From Microcystis aeruginosa W13-11 (lineage in GTDB: Bacteria; Cyanobacteriota; Cyanobacteriia; Cyanobacteriales; Microcystaceae), in NCBI GenBank assembly GCA_009995705.1, contig JAADBR010000174.1, forward strand, positions 1 to 6,954: DNA of 6,954 nucleotides, read 5' to 3'. This document shows positions 1-6,502 of the stretch, piece after piece (position 1 is the first letter of the stretch; every line of letters begins with the position of its first letter). The position numbers and the translations under genes are program-made. The notes beneath the pieces are model-generated. The model saw only the letters and a program-made list of their open reading frames with translations. It had not been told where the DNA came from and searched no databases.

Positions 1-1
1 A

Positions 2-199
2 GAAACTGGTCAAACTAATCCTATTGAAAGATTAAATAATACCTTTCGACAAAGGATTTCTCGGCTGGTGAGAGAGAGTCTATCTTTCTCTAAAAAAATG
101 GAGAATCACGTTGGAGCTGTTTGGTATTTTATCCATGACTACAATGCACAGCAAAGCAAAGGATTAAACCGCCATCACTACTACCGAATCACCACCTGA
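2..199 (+). CDS. IS1-family transposase, C-terminal end (5' part lies outside the window)
   Basis: The first 65 codons of this frame encode the end of an IS1-type transposase (InsB region). The segment 'GQTNPIERLNNTFRQRISRL' followed by 'SLSFSK' matches the family pattern IERxNxxxRxxxxRLxRxSLSFSK. The Glu of 'PIERLN' corresponds to the third acidic residue of the family's DDE/DDED catalytic centre. The window begins inside the gene, so its start, its first catalytic Asp residues and the left end of the element cannot be judged. The stop TGA is at 197-199. IS1 elements usually end within a few tens of bases of this stop, so the right terminal repeat probably lies around 168-200, but without the left end it cannot be confirmed. 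The family call is firm; whether the full copy is active is unknown. Confidence 0.8.
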   Translation, partial: ETGQTNPIERLNNTFRQRISRLVRESLSFSKKMENHVGAVWYFIHDYNAQQSKGLNRHHYYRITT

Positions 200-366
200 T
201 TGAGGAAAATTAAAGTCTATCTGCACTTAATATTATTATCAATTAGACGGGAGAAAATCAATTCAAATTCGGTATTCAGCAAAAAGAACTATCAAAGTTA
301 TATATAACATTTCCCAATTTATGAGGTACAGTTAATTGATTAAGAAGTTAATTATGTATAGCTTTT

Positions 367-401
367 ACTTCCGACTTCCGACCTCATAATTCTGAATTCT
401 G
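367..401 (+). repeat. Two short heptamer tandem repeats
   Basis: ACTTCCG occurs twice in tandem at 367-380, followed by a partial third unit (ACCTC). AATTCTG occurs twice in tandem at 388-401. Adjacent heptamer repeats like these are typical of intergenic DNA in filamentous and bloom-forming cyanobacteria (short tandemly repeated repetitive sequences). They lie directly before the -10-like box of the toxin-antitoxin module. Confidence 0.6.
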
Positions 402-402
402 C

Positions 403-408
403 TATAAT
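403..408 (+). promoter_or_regulatory. Probable -10 box for the toxin-antitoxin module
   Basis: A perfect TATAAT lies 31 bases before the antitoxin ATG. No good -35 hexamer is seen at the usual spacing; the region there is occupied by heptamer repeats. Promoters of toxin-antitoxin operons are normally autorepressed by the antitoxin, but no clear operator palindrome is visible here. Confidence 0.4.
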
Positions 409-439
409 GATTTTAACTATCTTTAAATAGCTTAATCTT

Positions 440-667
440 ATGACTTCCTATCAAACTCAGATAACCCTTGATAACTCTCAGCAAATCCTTCTCTCTAATT
501 TACCCTTCAAAGAAGGAACAAAGCTGAACATTAATATTGAGGTCGTCGAAGAAGATATAGCTGAATCTTCTTCCGATTTTGAAACGCTTTTAGAAAATAC
601 TCAAGGAATATGGACAAAAGGAGATGGGTTAGAATATCAACAGAAAATTCGAGAGGAATGGTCATGA
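440..667 (+). CDS. VapB-like antitoxin of a VapBC-type toxin-antitoxin pair
   Basis: This 75-residue protein is the likely antitoxin of the PIN-domain protein that follows. In such pairs the antitoxin binds and blocks the toxin nuclease with its C-terminal tail and represses its own promoter with its N-terminal part. The N-terminal half (about 1-38) alternates polar and hydrophobic residues as in a small beta-rich DNA-binding fold. The middle is acidic (about 36-50). The C-terminal end 'QGIWTKGDGLEYQQKIREEW' is the kind of toxin-wrapping tail seen in cyanobacterial VapB-like proteins. The main support is position: its TGA overlaps the toxin start as ATGA at 664-667, the usual sign of translational coupling. 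The gene appears full length. No strong Shine-Dalgarno precedes its ATG. The exact antitoxin family is not established from sequence alone. Confidence 0.7.
   Translation: MTSYQTQITLDNSQQILLSNLPFKEGTKLNINIEVVEEDIAESSSDFETLLENTQGIWTKGDGLEYQQKIREEWS
651..658 (+). promoter_or_regulatory. Ribosome binding site that fixes the toxin start at 664
   Basis: GAGAGGAA sits inside the antitoxin end, with AGGA six bases before the ATG at 664. It supports 664 as the toxin start rather than the upstream in-frame ATG at 610, which would lie deep inside the antitoxin gene. Confidence 0.55.
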
Positions 668-912
668 AAAAACTGATAGATTCTTGTATTCTGATTGACC
701 ATTTTAATGGAGTTTCAGCAGCAACCAGCTATCTTAAAAAACATAAAAATGATGCTTGTATTTCTATCATTACTAAAGCAGAAGTCTTGATTGGATTTGA
801 GGATGAAACCACCTTTCATCAAGCTCAACAAGTTTTATCCTACTTTCACCTAATAGAATTAGATCAAACTATCATCGATTTAGTCATCCAACTTCGTCGT
901 GAACAAAAATAA
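664..912 (+). pseudogene. VapC-like PIN-domain toxin, truncated at the C-terminus
   Basis: The frame gives 82 residues starting 'MKKLIDSCILIDHFNG', the classic opening strand of a PIN-domain RNase with the first metal-binding acid (D6). 'SIITKAEVLIGF' carries the second conserved acid (E40). VapC toxins of this type are usually about 125-135 residues. The expected third section, an acidic 'LPDA'-type motif and a final 'TRN..DF'-type motif after 'IQLRRE', is absent: the reading runs into TAA at 910-912 just after 'RREQK'. The other two frames downstream do not restore PIN-like sequence, so this is a lost end rather than a simple frameshift. Without the later acidic residues the nuclease is probably inactive. 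The start is chosen from the ATGA overlap with the antitoxin and the AGGA motif at 654-657. Confidence 0.75.
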
Positions 913-991
913 AATTGTATTATTTAACTGCTCCCCTGCATAACTTCCCCCCGATCCTACGATAAAAGATTGAATAGAGACTCATTTTAGG

Positions 992-999
992 GCGATCGC
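992..999. repeat. HIP1 octamer GCGATCGC
   Basis: This is the highly iterated palindrome of cyanobacterial genomes, here in the 141-base gap between the broken toxin and the next gene. It is a marker of cyanobacterial origin. The rest of that gap shows no further clear signal. Confidence 0.8.
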
Positions 1000-1053
1000 T
1001 ATTTTTTTAGTACATAAACACTAAGCAATAATCCTTACTTTTGACAAAAAATC

Positions 1054-1917
1054 ATGAGTATTATTGAGATTCACGAATTTAGTACAGGAGTTAAAGTACA
1101 ATCTTCACAAGTTTTGTGGTGGGTGGAAGATTACACCGAAGAAGACTTTATGAATTGTACCTTAGAACCGATTCCCGATGTGGTTTATCAAGCCATTGAT
1201 GAGGAATTATTAAAAATTCCTTGCTTTCCTCAAAACTTGCCTGAAAAAGAAAAATTTGTTATAATCGGTCGAGAAGTTAAAAATAAAAAAGAGGCTTGGT
1301 CAATTATTGCTGTTATTAGTAAAGGGATAAATAGCGAAAGAGAAGAAGTATTATTATATCGTTATTTTATAGCGCAAGGATTAGGAAAATTAACGGATTT
1401 ATTGGCATGGTTTAATACTAATAACAAGCCAACTTTCAACCCTTTTGATCGAAAATCTATCGGACAACCCCACTTGTATGATAATTCTAACACCCGTCAT
1501 AATGATGCTTTAAAATTGCCGCAATTTCAAGCATTATTAAAAGAAAAAAATCCTTGTTTAGTGATTCCTCATGATCTAACCTGTACGGTTATTATGATCA
1601 ATCAACTGGCAGAAAGAAGAAAAAAGAAAAACAAATTAATTGCATGGACTTATCAGATTGAAGAAATTTATAAACCCCAAACCTTTCAAGTGATTTATCC
1701 TCTAAACTCTGATGCTGAAAATTATCTTAGGAAAAAAGTTTCTCAAAGGTTTAAACCCCAAATTTTTGATAATTTATTGGGTTTTCTTAGTAAATTGTAT
1801 CAACTAATGACCCATCCTATTAAAGTACCGCTACTTCTTTTTGTGGGTATCTTTTTCGTTGGTGGAACTCTGATTTCTTTCCCAGCTTGTCTTGTTTTAT
1901 TTGCGGGGTTTTCCTAG
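1054..1917 (+). CDS. Cyanobacterial protein of unknown function with C-terminal membrane anchor
   Basis: I do not recognise a named family. The 287-residue product has a mixed, soluble-looking N-terminal region of about 250 residues and a hydrophobic C-terminus (about 257-284) that should be a transmembrane anchor. The central segment 'EEVLLYRYFIAQGLGKL' followed by 'LLAWFNTNNKPTFNPFD' (about 97-132) looks like the conserved core. A basic stretch 'ERRKKKNK' (about 187-194) separates it from a third block. There is no signal peptide and no recognisable catalytic motif. The most likely topology is a cytoplasmic domain tethered by the C-terminus. The start ATG has no clear Shine-Dalgarno, but an in-frame stop lies only a few codons upstream. 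The stop TAG falls inside the hydrophobic region, and the same frame stays hydrophobic for 22 more codons, so the gene may be prematurely terminated. It is AT-rich like the mobile-element DNA around it. Confidence 0.6.
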   Translation: MSIIEIHEFSTGVKVQSSQVLWWVEDYTEEDFMNCTLEPIPDVVYQAIDEELLKIPCFPQNLPEKEKFVIIGREVKNKKEAWSIIAVISKGINSEREEVLLYRYFIAQGLGKLTDLLAWFNTNNKPTFNPFDRKSIGQPHLYDNSNTRHNDALKLPQFQALLKEKNPCLVIPHDLTCTVIMINQLAERRKKKNKLIAWTYQIEEIYKPQTFQVIYPLNSDAENYLRKKVSQRFKPQIFDNLLGFLSKLYQLMTHPIKVPLLLFVGIFFVGGTLISFPACLVLFAGFS

Positions 1918-1986
1918 CCTATCTTATTTATTATTGGCATCTTAATCATGTTTTCGCTAGGCTTTTATTTAGGAGGTAGTTCCTAA
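1918..1986 (+). other. In-frame hydrophobic continuation of the preceding gene behind a TAG codon
   Basis: Immediately after the TAG at 1915-1917 the same frame reads 22 codons, 'PILFIIGILIMFSLGFYLGG' plus two serines, to a TAA at 1984-1986. This is a good second transmembrane helix, directly continuing the hydrophobic end of the upstream protein. A single TCG-to-TAG, TGG-to-TAG or CAG-to-TAG change would explain the break. A full-length product of about 310 residues with a two-helix hairpin anchor is therefore likely the ancestral form. AT-rich intergenic DNA can also encode hydrophobic runs by chance, so this is an inference. Confidence 0.45.
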
Positions 1987-1992
1987 ATAAAA
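1963..1992 (+). terminator. Perfect 12-bp stem-loop, possible terminator
   Basis: TTTTATTTAGGA (1963-1974) and TCCTAAATAAAA (1981-1992) are perfect inverted copies around a six-base loop. The structure overlaps the end of the hydrophobic reading frame and contains its TAA. The stem is AT-rich and no T-run follows on the plus strand, so it is a weak intrinsic terminator at best. It could equally be an mRNA 3'-end stabiliser or a small repeat. Confidence 0.4.
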
Positions 1993-2032
1993 TAAGAGAT
2001 ATTGTCAACTTTTTTTCCAGAAGTGTTGAACG

Positions 2033-2063
2033 TTGAGAAAAGTCAGACAAAAAATGCTATTAT
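2033..2063 (+). promoter_or_regulatory. Possible transposase promoter
   Basis: TTGAGA (2033-2038) and TATTAT (2058-2063) are separated by 19 bases. A TG one base before the second box (2055-2056) gives an extended -10 form. It lies 50 bases before the transposase ATG, inside the element. The spacer is slightly long. Confidence 0.35.
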
Positions 2064-2112
2064 AGATAGAATCTAGACAACTTATTCCCCTCACAATAGG
2101 TAGTTTGCCCTG

Positions 2113-2712
2113 ATGACGAATTTTTCAAAACTCATAAAAGAGCTTCTCAAACCACTGCCTAACAATGACTACCCCGCTTTAGACACTTTTACATTTTTGT
2201 CCTGTTGGATTGGTTTTGCTTTAGATAAAAGCATCGTCAGTATGAGGGACTTATGCAGTCGAATGATACTTCAAGGAATTAATGTAAATTTATCCACATT
2301 TTCTAAGGCAAGCAAAATTAGAGAAACAAGTCCGTTTGAGAAAGTCATTGTTGAATTAAATAAGCGTTTAGTTGCCAAAAAAGGAATAGAGAATGCGCGA
2401 GCTTTATTTCCCATTGACTCAACAATAATTAGCTTAACCAGTAAACTACTATAGTCCTAGGGATGGCATCAAGTAAAACTATTCTCTGGTCTGAATAGTA
2501 TCACAACAGAGCTGGTCGGAATCCTCATCCATTTTGGTCAAGGTCATGACTGGAAAGAAGGAGGAAAAACGATAGAAGCAATTCCTGTAAAGGGGTATTA
2601 TGCTTGTCAATGTAAAGTTTTATTACAGGATTCAACGTTTCTAGTCCGAACTGAATCCAATAGAGAGAGTATGGGAATAACTGAAAAAAGAAATCAAATG
2701 GTCATGCTTTAA
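2113..2712 (+). pseudogene. IS4-family transposase, inactivated by stops and deletions
   Basis: The first 113 codons read as the N-terminal part of an IS4-type DDE transposase, ending in 'ALFPIDSTIISLTSKLL', which carries the first catalytic Asp (D102). Two TAG codons follow almost at once (2452-2454 and 2458-2460). Restoring them as Trp and Gln gives the expected 'LLWSQGWHQVKL', so both look like single-base nonsense mutations. The frame then continues through 'FSGLNSITTELVG' and 'GGKTIEAIPVKG'. Where relatives have the GV(M)DRGF motif with the second Asp, it jumps to 'YYACQCKVLLQDSTFLV', implying a small deletion there. The frame ends at TAA 2710-2712. The C-terminal YREK-type region with the catalytic Glu is absent. 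This copy cannot transpose by itself. Confidence 0.8.
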
Positions 2713-2941
2713 AACTTTAGAGGAATTGTAAGTCAAAGTAGATGAATTGTTTAAGAAGTTGACACCCCAGAGGGTTGCTTCTCTCACGGGATTTCCCTTC
2801 ATCCTTGATGCTCTATCTGCACTGAATACAATTTAATTTGGTATAACTATAAGTGCGTCCAAGCTGATAACGTTGGTCATTAACTCCCCGAAGAAGATCA
2901 AACCAGAGGATGATAGAAAAGTTGGAATTACCCTTGCAACT

Positions 2942-3730
2942 ATGACCCTAGATATTATCCCCGAAGGGGAAGAACGCAAAGTGGAAGCTGTCAGTAGTGC
3001 CGCTATTGATGGTGCGCCGATCGCCTATATTGTCGTCTTAGCGGCCATTGTCACTACCCTTTCTTTTATTCCCTTCTCCATTGTCCTCGCTTCCGGCGGT
3101 AGTATGCCCCTCAGTCAAGCGGTTTTTCCCCTCTTGGGTTGGTTACTTGGCCCGATCGCTGGTGCGATCGCTAGTGGCATTGGGTCCTTAATTGGGGCTT
3201 TTCTTGCTCCCTACACGGCAGGAATTCCCGCTATTTCGGTCTTTGGGGCAATTATATCCAGTTTTGTGGCCGGAACGATGGTTTTAGGCAAAAAACGCCG
3301 TTATTGGTGGTTAGGATTGACGTTAATTTTTCTGATTCCCCTGTTTATCTACGCTAACCGGGCGATCGGACTGAACGGTATTTCGCCACGAGTCTTTATT
3401 GCCGGGGCTTTCGTCGATTGGTCGGCTTTGGTATTATTTATCCTACCGACCCGGACTCTTTTTACCCATTGGATCAAAGGTAGCAATTTTGCCCTAGTAG
3501 CTGCGGGAATTTTTGGCGGGACTTGGACCGCCAGCGGCCTCTCCCATTTAGGGGCTGTCGCCATTACCTACTCGATTTTTAACTGGCCCGAAGAAGTCTG
3601 GATCGCTTTAATTCCGATCATTCCCATAGAAAATCTGATTCGTTCCCTCGTCGGTATGGTGATCGGTTGTGGTGTCATTGCCGGTTTACGGGCGATTGGT
3701 TTGGTCAAATCACGGGAGGCGATCTACTAG
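2942..3730 (+). CDS. ECF transporter S-component-like integral membrane protein
   Basis: The product is a polytopic inner-membrane protein of 262 residues from this ATG, with about six to seven hydrophobic segments. Segments start at the 'IAYIVVLAAIVTTLSFIPFS' stretch and run to the final 'SLVGMVIGCGVIAGLRAIGL' stretch. The second segment, 'FPLLGWLLGPIAGAIASGIG', with 'SLIGAFLAPY' after it, has the small-residue, Gly/Pro-rich pattern of substrate-capturing S subunits of energy-coupling-factor vitamin transporters. The substrate is unknown, and no EcfA/EcfT partners lie in the window; solitary S genes sharing a common energiser are usual in this family. The frame extends upstream to a TTG at 2873. 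I prefer the ATG at 2942 because the extra residues are polar and poorly protein-like and no Shine-Dalgarno precedes the TTG, though none is strong at 2942 either. It converges on ilvC. The family call is moderate; the membrane nature is certain. Confidence 0.65.
   Translation: MTLDIIPEGEERKVEAVSSAAIDGAPIAYIVVLAAIVTTLSFIPFSIVLASGGSMPLSQAVFPLLGWLLGPIAGAIASGIGSLIGAFLAPYTAGIPAISVFGAIISSFVAGTMVLGKKRRYWWLGLTLIFLIPLFIYANRAIGLNGISPRVFIAGAFVDWSALVLFILPTRTLFTHWIKGSNFALVAAGIFGGTWTASGLSHLGAVAITYSIFNWPEEVWIALIPIIPIENLIRSLVGMVIGCGVIAGLRAIGLVKSREAIY
3164..3171. repeat. HIP1 octamer GCGATCGC
   Basis: A second exact copy of the cyanobacterial HIP1 palindrome, here inside the membrane-protein gene. Several one-mismatch relatives occur nearby, for example near 3151 and 3361. 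Confidence 0.8.
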
Positions 3731-3753
3731 GTAGGAAGTTTTCCTTTTGGGGG

Positions 3754-3808
3754 GTCGGGTGTCGGGACGGACGCAAAGGCAAGAATTGCCCGGTTGCCTC
3801 CAACCCCG
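3754..3808. repeat. Heptamer tandem repeat and small hairpins in the convergent gap
   Basis: GTCGGGT (3754-3760) is followed by GTCGGGA (3761-3767), another two-unit heptamer repeat. Two small GC-rich hairpins follow: GGCAA-gaa-TTGCC (3778-3790) and GGTTG-cctc-CAACC (3792-3805). Neither is followed by a T-run in the transcribed direction, so they are not convincing terminators, although they sit where transcription of the membrane-protein gene and ilvC must end. Confidence 0.4.
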
Positions 3809-3826
3809 CACCGAAAAAAAAGAGAA

Positions 3827-4833
<1,007 letters not shown>

Positions 4834-4862
4834 AACTTTTTTTGTCACTGTGCAAACTCCTA

Positions 4863-4891
4863 ATTATACGCGAAAATCACGCCCGTCAGAA
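4863..4891 (-). promoter_or_regulatory. Probable ilvC promoter
   Basis: On the minus strand a perfect TATAAT (plus coordinates 4863-4868) lies 17 bases downstream of TTCTGA (4886-4891), a poor -35 box. A leader of about 35 bases up to the ATG would result, too short for a leader-peptide attenuator. The strong -10 with a weak -35 leaves room for an activator. Confidence 0.5.
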
Positions 4892-4932
4892 GCATTTGAT
4901 CGCCTATTTCTAGGAGTCAAGAAAAAATAGTG

Positions 4933-4957
4933 TCGAGAAAATTTGAATTTTTCTCGA
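4933..4957. repeat. 9-bp inverted repeat
   Basis: TCGAGAAAA (4933-4941) and TTTTCTCGA (4949-4957) form a perfect stem with a seven-base loop, about 65 bases upstream of the ilvC -10 box. No T-run follows on either strand, so a regulator-binding palindrome is at least as likely as a terminator. Confidence 0.5.
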
Positions 4958-5100
4958 GATATTTGGGTACTCTAACTAGGGAAAGCTGACTTGATCTAGT
5001 GGAGCAGAAGGGGGGGACAATGACCAATTTTTAGCTTGGACTTGGTTCTTTCACCGAAATTGATTACAATATCATCATTAATAGCTGCTTCCTCTCCTCC

Positions 5101-5216
5101 TATCCAGTTAGGATTAACCTCGGTCTGAACACAGATCATCAGGTTAATATTAGTGCAGAAATAGCTTCTCTCTCCCTTGATTTTCACCTGTTCTGGGCAA
5201 ATTATCCAGTTAGGAT
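5101..5216. repeat. 14-bp direct repeat, copies 102 bases apart
   Basis: TATCCAGTTAGGAT occurs exactly at 5101-5114 and 5203-5216. The period of 102 bases equals 34 codons, and both copies are read as PNWI in the same minus-strand frame. This could be a repeat protein relic or a non-coding duplication. Confidence 0.6.
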
Positions 5217-5277
5217 CGTTTATAGACTGATTTACTGCCTTGATCGATACTAAATAAAATCAGGTGAAAAGATCAAG
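5176..5277. repeat. Inverted repeat upstream of pilM
   Basis: CTTGATTTTCACCTG (5176-5190) matches the reverse complement of CAGGTGAAAAGATCAAG (5261-5277) apart from a two-base insertion. The arms are separated by 70 bases. It could be a regulatory structure in the pilM leader or the ends of a tiny non-autonomous element. Confidence 0.5.
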
Positions 5278-5328
5278 ATTATTGGCTTTGTTGATCACCA
5301 ATTCCCTTAGGGCTGCCCTGGAAAATGT

Positions 5329-6456
5329 ATGGTAAGTTTTTTTAAGAAGTTATTGACAAAAAAAACTCAAGGTATTGGGTTAGAGATTACCCCAGAGCGC
5401 CTTAACGTGGCTCAGATCGTCAAACAGAAACAAAATTATAAATTAGTTAAATGTTGTTCGTCGGATATCCCAGAAGGCATCTTTGAGGAGGGAAAAATCG
5501 TCGATTCCGTCGCTTTAGCGGAATTAATCCAAGAAGTCCTCAAGGAAAATAAAATTACTAGCAAACGAGTCGCTACTGCTGTCCCCATGCGCGAGTCAAT
5601 TATCCGGATTATCCCTATTCCCTCGGAATTGGACGATGAGGAATTGCGCGATCTGGTCTTAAATCATGAAGCTAATTCATACCTTCCCTATCCGCGGGAG
5701 GAAGTGGATATCGACTACCAAAAACTGGGCTACTTTCAGGATGAAGACGGCATCGAAAAGGTGCAGGTTTTACTGGTAGCTACTCGTCGGGAGATCACCG
5801 ATGCCTATCTGGAGACCCTGCAACGGGCAGGATTACAGGTAGATGTGCTAGAAATTAATAGTTTTTCCCTAATTCGGACGATTCGCGATCAGTTGCGACA
5901 GTTTAGTTCCAATGAAGCTACCGTTATTGTCGATATAGAATTTGATAACACGGAAATTGCCATCGTGGTGGACGGCGTTCCCCAATTTTCCCGCACTGTC
6001 CCCATCGGCACTTTCCAGCTACAAAACGCCATTTCCAGGGCGATGAATTTGCCCACCCCCCGCAGTCCTGAGATTCTTTTGGGGATGACAATCCCGACCA
6101 CTGCCTTTAATAGTCTTGACACCAATACCGGTGCTTCCAGAACCTTTACTACCGCCGGGATTGCGGCCCTGATGCGGGTTTTAGGGGAATTAACCGATGA
6201 ATTGCGGCGATCGATTAATTTCTATCTTAACCAAAGTGATGAACTGGAAATGGAAATTGTCCAGTTACTTTTAGCCGGTCCCGGGGGCGGTTTAGCGCAA
6301 CTAGACGAGTATTTTACTCAACGTCTCAACGTCCCCACCATGACAATCGATCCCATCGCATCACTGAACTTAGATACAACTCAAGAGATTCCTAATGCCG
6401 AAAGACCTGGTTTAGGAACAGTCCTCGGTTTAGGATTGCGGGAGGTTGACAATTAG
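5329..6456 (+). CDS. pilM: Type IV pilus assembly protein PilM (actin-like ATPase)
   Basis: PilM is the cytoplasmic, FtsA/actin-like component of the type IV pilus alignment complex. It binds the short cytoplasmic tail of PilN and links the motor side to PilN-PilO-PilQ. In cyanobacteria these pili drive twitching, phototaxis, DNA uptake and flotation or aggregation. The 375-residue product shows the family layout. The first nucleotide-binding strand is 'GIGLEITPERLNVAQI' (15-30). A specific insertion contains 'IPIPSELDDEELRDLV' and 'YLPYPREEVDIDYQ' (about 95-131). The second phosphate-binding strand is 'VIVDIEFDNTEIAIVVDG' (199-216), followed by 'TVPIG'. The adenosine motif is 'LLLAGPGGGLAQLDEYF' (313-329), followed by 'NVPTMTIDP'. 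There is no membrane segment. The ATG has only a weak ribosome site, but family similarity begins right at 'FFKKLL'. The gene looks intact. Its usual follower pilN is not seen; an IS607-type relic begins 46 bases after the stop. Confidence 0.93.
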   Translation: MVSFFKKLLTKKTQGIGLEITPERLNVAQIVKQKQNYKLVKCCSSDIPEGIFEEGKIVDSVALAELIQEVLKENKITSKRVATAVPMRESIIRIIPIPSELDDEELRDLVLNHEANSYLPYPREEVDIDYQKLGYFQDEDGIEKVQVLLVATRREITDAYLETLQRAGLQVDVLEINSFSLIRTIRDQLRQFSSNEATVIVDIEFDNTEIAIVVDGVPQFSRTVPIGTFQLQNAISRAMNLPTPRSPEILLGMTIPTTAFNSLDTNTGASRTFTTAGIAALMRVLGELTDELRRSINFYLNQSDELEMEIVQLLLAGPGGGLAQLDEYFTQRLNVPTMTIDPIASLNLDTTQEIPNAERPGLGTVLGLGLREVDN

Positions 6457-6502
6457 CTAATGTTTTGTTAACATACATTTACATACGCTACTAATTAAGC
6501 GA

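Larger units (their letters stand above)
2003..2764 (+). mobile_element. Degenerate IS4-type insertion sequence
   Basis: The outer ends carry inverted copies TGTCAACTT (2003-2011) and AAGTTGACA (2756-2764), oriented as terminal repeats around a broken IS4-type transposase. The interval is about 760 bases; intact IS4-family elements with one transposase are usually well over 1 kb, so roughly half the element is missing. Similarity of the ends beyond nine bases is poor. I see no matching target duplication in the flanks, so the exact borders are tentative. Confidence 0.55.
4892..5328. other. Divergent intergenic region between ilvC and pilM
   Basis: These roughly 440 bases have no convincing gene. 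They hold a 9-bp palindrome (4933-4957), a 14-bp direct repeat (5101-5114 and 5203-5216) and a long imperfect inverted repeat (5176-5190 with 5261-5277). A minus-strand frame open from about 5256 down to a stop at 4996-4998 contains two related 'PNWI' segments 34 codons apart; its only start near the front is a GTG at 5187 without Shine-Dalgarno. It may be a decayed gene fragment or chance. The pilM promoter must lie here; TAAAAT at 5255-5260 is a possible -10 box without a good -35. Confidence 0.45.

Noticed and set aside
610..912. A longer toxin start at the ATG at 610 (100 residues)
   Set aside because: It would lie inside the antitoxin gene in another frame. The first residues do not resemble a PIN domain, while the ATG at 664 has an AGGA motif, the ATGA overlap and a typical PIN opening.
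1041..1046. TTGACA as a -35 box for the gene at 1054
   Set aside because: It lies only eight bases before the start codon, so a promoter using it would start transcription inside the gene.
3349..3564. Minus-strand frame of 71 codons inside the membrane-protein gene
   Set aside because: Antisense shadow of a clearly coding gene, with Pro/Arg-rich composition and no family resemblance.
4996..5187. Minus-strand 63-codon frame as a genuine gene
   Set aside because: GTG start with no Shine-Dalgarno and no recognisable family. Kept only as a finding because of its internal repeat.
5889..6125. Minus-strand frame inside pilM
   Set aside because: Antisense shadow of pilM.
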